DNA of 13,243 bases, from assembly GCA_964473465.1 (NCBI GenBank), contig CAYYPE010000027.1:1-13243 (forward strand), in the 5' to 3' direction. Shown piece by piece: positions 1 through 8,705 of this stretch. The stretch comes from CALHRB01 sp964473465 (GTDB lineage: Bacteria > Bacteroidota > Ignavibacteria > Kapaibacteriales > UBA2268). Position numbers and translations under genes: made by a program. Position 1 is the stretch's first letter; every line of letters begins with the position of its first letter. Under the pieces are notes generated by a model that saw only the letters and a list, made by a program, of their open reading frames with translations, searched no databases and had not been told where the DNA came from.

Positions 1-236
1 ATAATAATTATTGGTCGGGTTATACTGGTTATGATTTAAATAAAGACGGAATCGGTGATGTTCCCTATGCCCCTGTTAGTTTGTTTTCGGTTGTTTCTTC
101 GAATAACCCTGAAGCATTGATTCTACTGCATAGTTTCTTTATCGAAATACTTGAAATTGCTGAAAAAGTATTTCCTTCTTTGACACCCGAGACATTGAAA
201 GATAAAAAACCACTAATGAAAAAAGTTGATGATTAA
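1..236 (+). CDS. nosD: NosD, C-terminal fragment (nitrous oxide reductase maturation protein)
   Basis: The frame is open from base 3 and stops with TAA at 234-236, giving the last 77 residues of a protein whose start lies before the window. It begins NNYWSGYTGYDLNKDGIGD and continues through VPYAPVSLFSVV to LTPETLKDKKPLMKK. I recognise this as the conserved end of NosD, the periplasmic right-handed beta-helix protein of the nos operon. NosD works with the NosF-NosY ABC transporter in building the Cu-S centre of nitrous oxide reductase. The identity is supported by the immediate downstream genes, an ABC ATPase and a six-helix permease in the standard nosD-nosF-nosY order. The coding region overlaps the start of nosF by 8 bases, which suggests translational coupling. 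Only the tail is visible, so the beta-helix repeats and signal peptide cannot be checked. Confidence 0.9.
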   Translation, partial: NNYWSGYTGYDLNKDGIGDVPYAPVSLFSVVSSNNPEALILLHSFFIEILEIAEKVFPSLTPETLKDKKPLMKKVDD

Positions 237-945
237 GATAAATCAAATAGTTAAGAAATATGGAAAAGTAACTTCCCTCGATGGGATAAGTTTTGAACTT
301 CAGTCTGGAAAAATTATCGCTATAGCTGGTCCTAATGGCTCTGGGAAATCAACTCTTGTAAAGATTATTCTTGGGCTTGTTAAAAATGATTCTGGCGAAA
401 TATATATCAACGAAGAAAAGCTTAACTCACATTATCAATATCGGAAAAATATTGGTTACCTGCCCCAAATTGGTCGCTATCCCGAAAATCTGACCGTAAA
501 AGAAGTTATTTCAATGATCAAAGATATTGGTGATGATGATGAATCCTACGAATTGGATTTGATTGATGAATTTGATTTAATAGAGCACCTTGATAAAGAA
601 GTTAGAACTTTGTCCGGTGGAACAAAACAGAAACTTGGCATAATCCTCGCTTTTATGTTTAAAAAGCAATTACTTATTCTCGACGAACCAACTTCAGGGC
701 TTGACCCTATCTCAGCCGGTAAACTAAAAAAATTGATTAAAGACAGAAATTCTCAGGGAAGCACTGTTCTTCTTATTTCCCACATTATGAGTGAGGTTGA
801 GGAACTTGCCGATGAGATAATTTATTTTCTAAACGGAAAAATAAGCTTCAGGGAGTCTGTCAATAACTTAATTCTTAAGACAGGTGGAAAAAATCTTGAA
901 AATAGCATAGCATTATTTATCAATAATGGAGTAAACAAATTCTAA
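229..945 (+). CDS. nosF: NosF, ABC transporter ATPase for N2O reductase maturation
   Basis: This is a 238-residue cytoplasmic ATP-binding subunit. It has Walker A GPNGSGKST (residues 34-42), a Q-loop LPQ (Q80), the ABC signature LSGGTKQ (128-134), Walker B LLILDEP (148-154) and the switch histidine H185 in LLISH, so every catalytic element is present. In the Nos system NosF energises NosY and acts with NosD in NosZ copper-centre assembly. I chose the ATG at 229. A TTG at 226 lies one codon upstream in the same frame but is less likely. The gene overlaps nosD by 8 bases, and its TAA shares a base with the nosY ATG (TAATG), so the three genes are probably one transcript. It is shorter than the roughly 300-residue proteobacterial NosF. 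It could be read as a generic ABC ATPase without its neighbours. Confidence 0.9.
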   Translation: MIKINQIVKKYGKVTSLDGISFELQSGKIIAIAGPNGSGKSTLVKIILGLVKNDSGEIYINEEKLNSHYQYRKNIGYLPQIGRYPENLTVKEVISMIKDIGDDDESYELDLIDEFDLIEHLDKEVRTLSGGTKQKLGIILAFMFKKQLLILDEPTSGLDPISAGKLKKLIKDRNSQGSTVLLISHIMSEVEELADEIIYFLNGKISFRESVNNLILKTGGKNLENSIALFINNGVNKF

Positions 946-1721
946 TGTTTTTTAAGCTATTTAAATATTCAATTCGGGATGTTGCAAGAAGTAAATGGTT
1001 AATATTCTATGGATTATTTTTCTTTCTGCTAACGGAATTTTTGATATGGTTTTCTACTGATATTTCAAGAGCCATTGTTAGCCTTCTTAATGTTATTATA
1101 ATTATTATTCCACTTGTTAGCATAATTTTCGGAACCATTTACACTTATAATTCGAGGGAGTTTGTCGAATTACTGCTATCTCAACCCATCAGCAGAACAA
1201 GTCTTTATAATTCTATATATTTAGGCTTATCACTACCACTTGTTGCCTCTTTCCTGATTGGAACAGGAACCCCACTATTGATCCAAACTTCCATCGATCT
1301 TCAAATTCTTCTGATTATCCTGATTTCCGGTTGTGCATTATCATTCATTTTTGTTGGAATTGCATTTTCAATGGCTTTATCTTTTGATGATAAGGTGAAA
1401 GGAATGGGCTTTGCATTTATTATCTGGCTGGGACTAAGCGTAATTTACGATGCTCTAATTTTGCTTTTTGTTTGGCTGTTTGGTGATTACCCCCTCGAAA
1501 CTGCTTTAATTATTATCAGTTCTGCTAACCCGATAGACCTTTCGAGGATTATGGTTATGCTAAAGTTTGATGTTGCTGCTTTAATGGGTTACACCGGTGC
1601 AATATTCCAGCGTTTCTTCGGAGGCGTGACAGGTATCATTTATTCGATTGGTTTGCTGCTTTTATGGATACTGATTTTATATTATTTTGGAAAAAGGAAG
1701 TTCATAAAGAAAAATTTTTAA
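945..1721 (+). CDS. nosY: NosY, membrane subunit of the Nos ABC transporter
   Basis: A 258-residue very hydrophobic protein with about six membrane segments, near residues 18-36, 43-68, 87-113, 119-145, 153-179 and 231-251. It is an ABC-2 type permease. The cytoplasmic stretch RREFVELLLSQPISR-like (here residues 70-84, REFVELLLSQPISR) and the loop SSANPIDLSRI (192-202) are what I associate with NosY rather than with a general ABC-2 permease. It forms the inner-membrane channel driven by NosF. In the known systems it delivers a sulfur species, or passes copper handling on to NosD, for the copper centre of N2O reductase. Its start overlaps the nosF stop by one base. The next operon member often expected, nosL, is not found downstream: a 214-base AT-rich gap and an unrelated gene follow. 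Confidence 0.88.
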   Translation: MFFKLFKYSIRDVARSKWLIFYGLFFFLLTEFLIWFSTDISRAIVSLLNVIIIIIPLVSIIFGTIYTYNSREFVELLLSQPISRTSLYNSIYLGLSLPLVASFLIGTGTPLLIQTSIDLQILLIILISGCALSFIFVGIAFSMALSFDDKVKGMGFAFIIWLGLSVIYDALILLFVWLFGDYPLETALIIISSANPIDLSRIMVMLKFDVAALMGYTGAIFQRFFGGVTGIIYSIGLLLLWILILYYFGKRKFIKKNF

Positions 1722-1935
1722 CTTAATTCTGCAATTCTATTGGTTTCTCCAAAATCTTATTTTCAATCCATAGAATCAACTCCATAAAACTTATCCAATT
1801 ACTTTTTTTAGTATTTTAGCTTTTTTGTATTAGTGCTTTTTCAAAAACACTATGATTATAGAATTATTTCTATTTATTTGTTTTTTTTAATAATTTAATT
1901 TAAATTAAAAATTATTTATTTATTGTGTAAAAAAA

Positions 1936-3594
1936 ATGAAATTATTATTGTATTCAATCATTTTATTATTAATTTTTTTATGTTTTTCGTGCGAAAATAA
2001 AAAGGGTGAGGTAGAACAAATGAATAAGATTGACCCCCCTGTTTCAACCCGACTTAAAGAATTTGCTCAGGTGAAAATCAAGGCAGACTTGAGTCATTTA
2101 ACTCCAAGAGAAATGCAAATGATAAAATTGCTTGTAAGGGCTGGTAAATTTGCTGATGCTATATTCTGGAAGCAAAACACACCTGATGGTATTGCTGTGA
2201 GAGACTCTCTTGCCGCACTGCTTAAAGGAGATGCAAGGGCTTTGCACGCTTATGTTCTTTTCCATTACGGGCCTTATGATGCTATTTATGACAATGAGAG
2301 ATTCGTCGGTATTGGTCCTGAGAAAAAACCTCTCGGGGCAAACCTGTATCCACTTGACTTGACCAAAGAAGAATTTAATTCCTACATTCAAAAGTATCCT
2401 GACGGGAAACAGGCTTTGGAAAGTCAATATACCGTTGTTGTGAAGGATAACGGAAAATTGAAAGCAATTCCATACTACCAAGCCTATCCAGATACAGAAG
2501 AAATTGCAAAATTGCTTGAAGAAGCTGCTAATTACTGCGATAATGAGTCTCTCAAAAAATATCTTTTACTCAGAGCCGCTGACTTCCGAAAGGGAGATTT
2601 CTACGAAAGCGATATGGCATGGATGGATTTGAAGGACAATAACATAGATATCGTCATCGGTCCCATCGAAAATTATATTGATGCTTTGTTCAATTATAAA
2701 ACAGCTTATGAATGCATTTTGATGGTTAAAGACATCGAAGCTACTAAAGAATTGGAAATGTTTGAATCACTGCTCGATGAATTTGAACACAGATTACCAG
2801 TTGACAAAAAATATATCCGAAAAACAGCTGGCAAGGGTAATATTCTGCAAATTGTTAATGTCGTTTATTTTGGTGGGGACTGTCAGGCTGGAATCAAAAC
2901 AATAGCCGCTTCTTTACCGAATGATCCAAGGGTAATAGAAAGTAAAGGTGCAAAAAAATCTATGTTTAAAAATATGATGGAAGCGAAATTTGACAAGATT
3001 CTTAAACCCATTGGAAATATAATTCTTGATAAAAAGCAAGCCGAATATGTTGATAAAAAAGCTTTTACAAGTTTTGTAACTCTTCACGAGGTTTCTCATA
3101 CTCTTGGACTCTCTTATGTCTTTGGAAAGCAAGATTTTCCCGTTAGAAAAGCCTTGCAGGAAAAATATTCAGCTATCGAGGAATGCAAGGCTGATGTGCT
3201 CGGTATGTTTAATCATAAACACCTTTTTAACTTGAAGAAAATTGACTCCGATTATCTGGAAAAAGCTATGATTACCTATCTTGTTGGGCTTTTCCGTTCA
3301 ATCAGGTTTGGTGCTGAAGAAGCCCACGGTATTTCAAATCTGATTCAGCTGAATTTTCTTGCCGAAAAGGGTGCTATTCAATACAATGGGTCAAAAGTTA
3401 GTTTAAATGATAATATCTTTATGGATAAAATTGAGGAACTTGCAAGAACTGTATTGACCATTCAGGCGGAGGGAAATTATCAGGCTGCCGTCGAACTGGT
3501 TGAAAAATATGGCAAAATGAATGATAATATTAAGAAAGTTCTAAAGCAGTTGACTTCGGTTCCAAGAGATTTAAATACTACTTATGAATTTTAA
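1936..3594 (+). CDS. M49-family (dipeptidyl-peptidase III-like) zinc lipoprotein
   Basis: This 552-residue protein starts with a hydrophobic lipoprotein signal ending in LCFSC, so Cys19 is the likely lipidated residue and the protein should be anchored outside the cytoplasm. The body matches the M49 superfamily in several places: YGPYDAI (111-117), GANLYPLDLTKEEF (134-147), DIVIGPIENYIDALFNYK (238-255), GIKTIAASLPND (319-330), the zinc motif HEVSH (384-388) and EECKAD (415-420). By family analogy, H384 and H388 would bind zinc together with a glutamate of EECKAD, and E385 would be the catalytic base. Classic M49 enzymes have the six-residue HEXXGH; here the motif is five residues. Family members remove dipeptides from peptide N-termini, but many bacterial relatives are untested, so the substrate is unknown. 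The gene stands alone: 214 bases after nosY and 69 before ilvE. No clear Shine-Dalgarno is seen before the ATG, only an A-run. Confidence 0.85.
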   Translation: MKLLLYSIILLLIFLCFSCENKKGEVEQMNKIDPPVSTRLKEFAQVKIKADLSHLTPREMQMIKLLVRAGKFADAIFWKQNTPDGIAVRDSLAALLKGDARALHAYVLFHYGPYDAIYDNERFVGIGPEKKPLGANLYPLDLTKEEFNSYIQKYPDGKQALESQYTVVVKDNGKLKAIPYYQAYPDTEEIAKLLEEAANYCDNESLKKYLLLRAADFRKGDFYESDMAWMDLKDNNIDIVIGPIENYIDALFNYKTAYECILMVKDIEATKELEMFESLLDEFEHRLPVDKKYIRKTAGKGNILQIVNVVYFGGDCQAGIKTIAASLPNDPRVIESKGAKKSMFKNMMEAKFDKILKPIGNIILDKKQAEYVDKKAFTSFVTLHEVSHTLGLSYVFGKQDFPVRKALQEKYSAIEECKADVLGMFNHKHLFNLKKIDSDYLEKAMITYLVGLFRSIRFGAEEAHGISNLIQLNFLAEKGAIQYNGSKVSLNDNIFMDKIEELARTVLTIQAEGNYQAAVELVEKYGKMNDNIKKVLKQLTSVPRDLNTTYEF

Positions 3595-3663
3595 ATTTGA
3601 ACATCTAATAAAAATAAAAATAAATAATATCTGAGATCTATAATTAAATAAAGTGGAGTAGAA

Positions 3664-4737
3664 ATGCCTAATTTTCAAATTCAAAAAGCTCAAACAACTA
3701 AACTAAATCAAATTGATTGGGACAACCTCGGATTTGGGAAATATTTTTCAGATCACATGTTTATTAGCAATTACGATGGCAACAGCTGGGACGAAGGATT
3801 GATTATGCCTTATGGTCCTCTTCCGATTGAACCCGGTATGTGCACTCTGCATTACGGTCAAACAGTATTCGAAGGCTTGAAAGCATTCCATTCTGTTGAT
3901 GGGAATATAAATATTTTCCGCCCCGATATGAATGCAAAAAGACTTAATCATTCTGCCAGCAGAGTTTGTATCCCACCATATAACGAACATAAATTCATTG
4001 AAGCCATTGTGGATCTCGTGAAAATTGACAAAGACTGGGTCCCCAAAAAAAGAGGACAATCCTTATATATCAGACCTGTTATGTTTGGATCGGGTAACTT
4101 TCTCGGTGTTCACCCCTCAACAACATATTCGCTCATTATAATGACTTCACCGGTAGCATCTTACTATCCTGAGGGATTGAACCCACTGAAAATCCTTATT
4201 GCTGATGAATATGTAAGAGCCGTTAGGGGTGGTCTGGGTTCAGCCAAAACTGCTGCAAATTATGCAGCTTCCCTTCTTGCAGGTCAAAAGGCTAAGGACG
4301 GAGGTTATTCCCAAGTGCTGTGGCTCGATGGTATAACTCACGAATTTGTTGATGAAGTTGGTGCAATGAATATCATGTTTGTAATTGACGATGAACTCAT
4401 TACACCGCCACTCGATCAGGGAACGATTCTTGCAGGGGTAACACGTGATTCTGTTTTGAAACTTGGAAGAGAATGGGGTTTAAAAGTATCCGAACGCCCG
4501 CTTACCGTTCACGAAATTTTCGAAGCTAACTCAAAGGGAAGGCTCAAGGAAGTGTTCGGCACTGGCACAGCAGCTGTCATTTCTCCCGTTGGTCTTCTTT
4601 CCTTCAAAGGTCAATCCATCATTATTAATGATATGAAAATCGGTGAAATTGCTCACAAAATGTATGACACTATAACAGGCATTCAGCACGGCGAAATTGA
4701 GGATAAATACGGCTGGATAGTAAAAGTAGAGGTATAA
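3664..4737 (+). CDS. ilvE: Branched-chain amino-acid aminotransferase
   Basis: A 357-residue fold-type IV PLP enzyme of the long BCAT form (like eukaryotic BCAT and bacterial IlvE of similar length). It transfers the amino group between glutamate and the 2-oxo acids of leucine, isoleucine and valine, in the cytosol. Visible family marks are LHYGQTVFEGLKAF (60-73), a conserved RPVMFGSG stretch, the PLP-lysine region GSAKTAANYAAS with K195 as the likely Schiff-base lysine, DEVGAMNIMFV, and the phosphate-binding GTGTAAVISPVG (299-310). The ATG at 3664 has GGAG at 3655-3658, five bases upstream, supporting this start. It appears to be a single-gene unit, followed by the bidirectional hairpin at 4778-4803. 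No leucine-responsive leader or attenuator is visible in the 69 bases before it. Confidence 0.95.
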   Translation: MPNFQIQKAQTTKLNQIDWDNLGFGKYFSDHMFISNYDGNSWDEGLIMPYGPLPIEPGMCTLHYGQTVFEGLKAFHSVDGNINIFRPDMNAKRLNHSASRVCIPPYNEHKFIEAIVDLVKIDKDWVPKKRGQSLYIRPVMFGSGNFLGVHPSTTYSLIIMTSPVASYYPEGLNPLKILIADEYVRAVRGGLGSAKTAANYAASLLAGQKAKDGGYSQVLWLDGITHEFVDEVGAMNIMFVIDDELITPPLDQGTILAGVTRDSVLKLGREWGLKVSERPLTVHEIFEANSKGRLKEVFGTGTAAVISPVGLLSFKGQSIIINDMKIGEIAHKMYDTITGIQHGEIEDKYGWIVKVEV

Positions 4738-4777
4738 ATTTTTCAACAAAGAGCAAGTATTATCAAAAAAATAAAAA

Positions 4778-4803
4778 GGGCGGGTATAAAAAAATACCCG
4801 CCC
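4778..4803 (-). terminator. Strong hairpin terminator between convergent genes
   Basis: A perfect 10-bp stem (GGGCGGGTAT paired with ATACCCGCCC) encloses a six-A loop. Read on the minus strand the stem is followed by CCCTTTTTATTTTTTTG, a good U-tract, so it is an intrinsic terminator for the gene ending at 4836, about 33 bases past its stop. On the plus strand it lies 41 bases after ilvE, but the following tract (AAATTGTTTG) is weak, so it may stop ilvE transcripts less efficiently. Confidence 0.9.
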
Positions 4804-4835
4804 AAATTGTTTGTAATTAAGCTTATATCCAATTT

Positions 4836-7800
4836 CTACTTGATAAGCACTAATTTAAATGTTTCTTGGAATTTATTCCCGCTTATTTTGCAAGAATAAA
4901 TACCATTTGGTAAATCATTTCCATCAATCACAATTTCTGAAAAAGTTCCGGCTTCTAAATATCTGTTTTCAAAGCTTAAAACTTTTCTGCCCATATAGTC
5001 AAATAAATCTATGCTAATATTTTGGCTTTCTGCAACTGTGATTTGTAGTCTTGTAGTCTCAGAAAAAGGATTTGGATAAGCTGGAATAACATTAAAGTCC
5101 GAATTTTCATTGCTGATATCTTCGTTAATTGCAATTTTTTCACTTTGACCGCCCTGACAATCTGGATAAGGCTCTGTCAATCCGTATTTATCCCTTAAAC
5201 AATTGTAAATATCACAGGTCAGTCCAAAGTTATTCCATTCATTAGCAAGAACAAGTTCGGAAATCATTCCGTTAAAGCCATTGCTGAAACTGGCACCAAT
5301 TGATCCGGTATTAAATCTGGTTCCTGTAAACTGAGCTCCAATTCCTGACCTGTTGTTTTCATAATAAATTCCACTGAAGGGTATTGAGCCAATTAAAGCA
5401 CCATCAAGCACAGCACGGAAACTTGTCCCGGTGAATTCAAGTTGTGCTATGTGTGTGTTCATTGCATTTGGAATGGGTAAACTCATAAAATATCTGTAAG
5501 GTGAACGCCACATACCGAAATAAACTCGATTCAGATAGCGATAAATATTGAAACCGTGAGAAGCACCACCAGCTTCAAAGATTACCTGCGGACTTGTGAG
5601 ATTAATACCATCACAGCGGAATACCACAGTCAAGGTTTTTGGTGTATTATCCGGTAGATTCGGTGATGTTATTAATGTTGTAACATCTGGAGTATATGGT
5701 ATAAACAAGCCATCTGACAAGAGTGGATTAGGATTCATTATGAATTCAACTGCACCAAATCCATTGATAACATTTGTTCTGAATCTTGGTTCTCTGTTGG
5801 CTTGGTTCTGAGTTGCATTATCAGCTGGTAATGCTTCGTCTGTCCATAAATAAACAGGACTCATGTCAATTTGAGGAATACTACCCGGTTGAAAATGGAG
5901 AACTGCTCCGGATATATCGCAAGGCAGGGTTGTAAATGTTTCTTCCTGACCATAAGAAACTCCAGCGTCATTAATGACATAAGCTCGGACAAAGTATTGT
6001 GTAGATGGAATCAGGTTTATTAATTCGCTTTCATAACTTGCTTCGCCAATTCCGTCAGATGAAAAGAAATCATCTATTGTTGGAGACCCTGAAGTATTCC
6101 AGCATACACCTTTTTGGGTAATAGAACTTCCTCCTCCATCTGTAACTTCTCCACCTGATTTAGCTGAATTTGAAGTTACATCTGTTGGTACTTTTGTTGT
6201 AACTGAAGCTTTGTCCAGATCAGGGTCATAGCTTTCTGAAACAATACTTTCAACTCTTAATTGCCATCCGCTCTGACCGAATCTTTTCAGAATTGGAATG
6301 CCCGATTCAGTAGTACCCCATGGAATCATTTCTTTTCCGCCTTTATCCCTGTTATCATTTGTCTTACCAAGTCCGGCATTATCCTGATCAATATCGTCCT
6401 TAATCCATATTCTTTTTTCGTTTGATGAATTAAAAACACCAGTAACAGTTACCCAATGTCCATCTTGTCTTACTCCATCGGAGTCATAATAACCATAAAG
6501 AATTTCAACATCCTCACCATGCTTCATCTCTTGAACGAGCCATTCCCATGTTGGCCAAGCATTGGCTGATCCATTTTTATTTTCACCTTTCGTTGTTGAC
6601 TCTGTATTTGGAGATGGAATGTCTGCAGTTCCAAGCCATTTACTCTGGAATTTTACCTTAATTGGCAGCTTGTATTTTTCAATAAATGCTAATTTACCTT
6701 GTACTAATTGTCTCGTGTTAACTCCTTTCTCTTTACCTCTATTCATCATTTTGCTTAACTCAACAAGCTTTTCTCTCAAAGTATTGTCAGTATTAATCCT
6801 GTCATGAGTATCAGAAAGCCATTGCAAACTATTACCAGCCGCTGCAGGACCGCAAGCATTTAAATCTCCGGAATATCCATCTTCAACTGAAGGATTAGTT
6901 GAATTATCAAGGTCAACATTTGGAACTTTACATCCACGGTAAAGAGAATCGGCAACTGCCTTACTTCCTGAAAACTCCGTTGGTACTGTTTCATCAGGTT
7001 CAGCCGATACGGGAGCTTCTGGGGTATCACCACCATCAGGAACATCGTGGACAAGAGGGGTTTCATAAAATATATCAAAGAATGAATCAACTCGCCAATC
7101 AGGAGGGGTATGAAGGTCTTCTGGTGAGAAGAAAAACTGCACCTGTATAGGTGTTGTTGAAGTTAAATTCAATGCTACGAGCTCAATTGGTACGCTTACC
7201 CAGTGTGGTTCAGGAAATGGCATTATTGGAAGATTTCTTACAAGCCATACTGGATTAGATGATTCATCATTTCTGGCAAGCACATTCATAAATCGTAATT
7301 CATCATTTTCAAATAAATACGTACCAAACAACCCATCATTGGAATTTGATAGTACGAATGGCTCGATGAAACTAATACGGCCGAAAGTAGATGACTTGGT
7401 ATCTGCTAAAAATTGAACGGTTTCATCATAACTTTCTGAAACCATTCCCGAAATGACAGTTAGTTCATCTCCTTCTGACCACTCCTTAATATAAGGTATA
7501 TCAGAATCCGGTATTAGCATCCATGTTAATGGTGTTTGTTCAGTTCCTCCGGCAGAACTTTGATTAGCATCATCTTTAACCCAGATTCTCTTATTTCCAC
7601 CCAGATCAGTAGCTCCGGTAACAGTTACAACATGTCCACCGGTTCTTTCTAAATTTCCTTCATCAACAACTGTATAAAAATCTAAAAAGAGTTCAACATC
7701 TTCTCCAGCTTTCATCTCACTATAAAAAAAGTCCCAGTCCACAGGCCATTTAGATTCATCCTCTTTATTAGCATTTTTATTGTCAGCTTTGTGTTTGTAC

Positions 7801-8705
7801 TTTTCATTAGGGGATGGTATATCGTCAGTTCGGCTGACTGACCTACCTTGAAATTTTACATGAATTGGCAACTTATATTTATCTATAAAATCAAGCTTAC
7901 CTTTAATAAAATTTTCCATTCCTACACCCGAATTAGCAGCTCTGTTCATCATCTTGCTGAGCTCCTTAAGTTTTTCTCTCAAGGTTGTGTTGCTATTAAT
8001 TTCCGAATGTTCGTCTTCGAGCCAATGAAGACTGTTTGCGGCACCTGCTGGTCCGCAAGCTGCTTTGTCACCAGCATACTGTTCCGTTGGAGGATTAGTA
8101 CTATTATCCAGCTCAATGTTAGGAACACGGCATCCCCTGTAAACCATATGTTCAGCAAGGTCAACTGGCAAATCAAGCAGTCCAAAGCTCAAACCCGGTC
8201 TCGGAAAGATTAAATCAAAGTCTGGGTCTTCGTCAATGAAACCATTGCCTACATCATAACCAAATGGAGAAACATTAATAGGAGAAAATGAGAGAGATGG
8301 CGGAGGGGTCAATATATGATTGTTTGTTATTGTGTAGCCAATTAATAAATTGTTTACAGGTGTGCCATCTGTTAAACCGGTCTCACCTAAATCAAACCAA
8401 AAATGCATTCTTTGATTGTTATCAAATGGAGCAATAGGTATATTTTTAACAGCCCATACAGAATTAGTGTTCCATGGCGATATAACAAAAAGGTTGAAAA
8501 ACTGCAAATCAATAGAAGGTGATAGATCAGCGATAAATATGAAATTAGTTGAAAAAGGTCTGTTTTGAGGTTCAACAAAACTAACCTGTACAAGTCCGAC
8601 AGGAGTAAGCAGTTGAGCACTTACCTTTAAAGGTAAGACAAAAGCAATAAAACACAAAGATATTAATATAAAATACCTTTTCCAGATTTTAAAGTATTTT
8701 AGCAT
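4836..8705 (-). CDS. Exported tandem cysteine-peptidase-like protein with FN3-like, LamG-like and type IX sorting domains
   Basis: A 1289-residue protein. Residues 1-30 form a signal peptide ending in VSA before Gln31. Two similar modules follow, at about 36-428 and 442-828. Each has a beta-rich leader with an S/NPVWxVxNxPIxPF-like stretch, then a core opening with YRGC(R/K)VPN. The putative catalytic set is ACGPA (Cys217, Cys618), GGH or DGH before a VTVTG strand (His358, His750), and (V/I)KDD (Asp378/379, Asp770/771). This order resembles papain-fold, C39-like peptidases, though I see no standard Gln before the second Cys. Residues about 835-928 are an FN3-like unit of the type common in Bacteroidota (GGEVTDGGGSSITQKGVCW). 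Residues about 930-1160 look LamG-like. The last 85 residues, from YPNPFSETTRL to FKLVLIK, are a type IX sorting domain. The minus-strand ATG has AAGGTGA just upstream. The function (peptidase, transglutaminase-like or inactive binding module) is not known. It stands alone between convergent ilvE and a divergent AT-rich gap. Confidence 0.85.
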   Translation of the reverse strand: MLKYFKIWKRYFILISLCFIAFVLPLKVSAQLLTPVGLVQVSFVEPQNRPFSTNFIFIADLSPSIDLQFFNLFVISPWNTNSVWAVKNIPIAPFDNNQRMHFWFDLGETGLTDGTPVNNLLIGYTITNNHILTPPPSLSFSPINVSPFGYDVGNGFIDEDPDFDLIFPRPGLSFGLLDLPVDLAEHMVYRGCRVPNIELDNSTNPPTEQYAGDKAACGPAGAANSLHWLEDEHSEINSNTTLREKLKELSKMMNRAANSGVGMENFIKGKLDFIDKYKLPIHVKFQGRSVSRTDDIPSPNEKYKHKADNKNANKEDESKWPVDWDFFYSEMKAGEDVELFLDFYTVVDEGNLERTGGHVVTVTGATDLGGNKRIWVKDDANQSSAGGTEQTPLTWMLIPDSDIPYIKEWSEGDELTVISGMVSESYDETVQFLADTKSSTFGRISFIEPFVLSNSNDGLFGTYLFENDELRFMNVLARNDESSNPVWLVRNLPIMPFPEPHWVSVPIELVALNLTSTTPIQVQFFFSPEDLHTPPDWRVDSFFDIFYETPLVHDVPDGGDTPEAPVSAEPDETVPTEFSGSKAVADSLYRGCKVPNVDLDNSTNPSVEDGYSGDLNACGPAAAGNSLQWLSDTHDRINTDNTLREKLVELSKMMNRGKEKGVNTRQLVQGKLAFIEKYKLPIKVKFQSKWLGTADIPSPNTESTTKGENKNGSANAWPTWEWLVQEMKHGEDVEILYGYYDSDGVRQDGHWVTVTGVFNSSNEKRIWIKDDIDQDNAGLGKTNDNRDKGGKEMIPWGTTESGIPILKRFGQSGWQLRVESIVSESYDPDLDKASVTTKVPTDVTSNSAKSGGEVTDGGGSSITQKGVCWNTSGSPTIDDFFSSDGIGEASYESELINLIPSTQYFVRAYVINDAGVSYGQEETFTTLPCDISGAVLHFQPGSIPQIDMSPVYLWTDEALPADNATQNQANREPRFRTNVINGFGAVEFIMNPNPLLSDGLFIPYTPDVTTLITSPNLPDNTPKTLTVVFRCDGINLTSPQVIFEAGGASHGFNIYRYLNRVYFGMWRSPYRYFMSLPIPNAMNTHIAQLEFTGTSFRAVLDGALIGSIPFSGIYYENNRSGIGAQFTGTRFNTGSIGASFSNGFNGMISELVLANEWNNFGLTCDIYNCLRDKYGLTEPYPDCQGGQSEKIAINEDISNENSDFNVIPAYPNPFSETTRLQITVAESQNISIDLFDYMGRKVLSFENRYLEAGTFSEIVIDGNDLPNGIYSCKISGNKFQETFKLVLIK
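6222..8600 (-). repeat. Internal duplication: two ~390-residue cysteine-peptidase-like modules
   Basis: Protein residues about 36-428 (bases 7422-8600) and 442-828 (bases 6222-7382) align end to end. Shared marks in the same order are VSFVEP / ISFIEP, a WxVxNxPIxPF strand, YRGCxVPNxxLDNSTNP, GDxxACGPA, NSLxWL, TLREKLxELSKMMNR, KYKLPIxVKFQ, DIPSPN, a GH-VTVTG strand, KRIWxKDD and VSESYD. The cysteines are 401 residues apart and the histidines 392. The copies have diverged clearly at protein level, so the duplication is not recent. Confidence 0.9.

Noticed and set aside
226..228. TTG as start codon of nosF
   Set aside because: An ATG follows immediately in frame at 229; NosF homologues do not need the extra residue.
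1734..1776. Inverted repeat ATTCTATTGG / CCATAGAAT after nosY
   Set aside because: It is imperfect, AT-rich and has a loop of more than 20 bases; expected by chance in this composition.
1831..1852. Possible hairpin TAGTG-C-TTTTT / AAAAA-CACTA downstream of nosY
   Set aside because: The stem is almost all A-T with a bulge and a very small loop, and no clean U-tract follows, so a terminator cannot be claimed.
6899..7150. Plus-strand ORFs inside 4836-8705 (for example 6562-6807, 6899-7150, 7848-8213)
   Set aside because: They are shadows of the minus-strand gene: no ribosome-binding site, no domain, and the minus frame is continuously coding.
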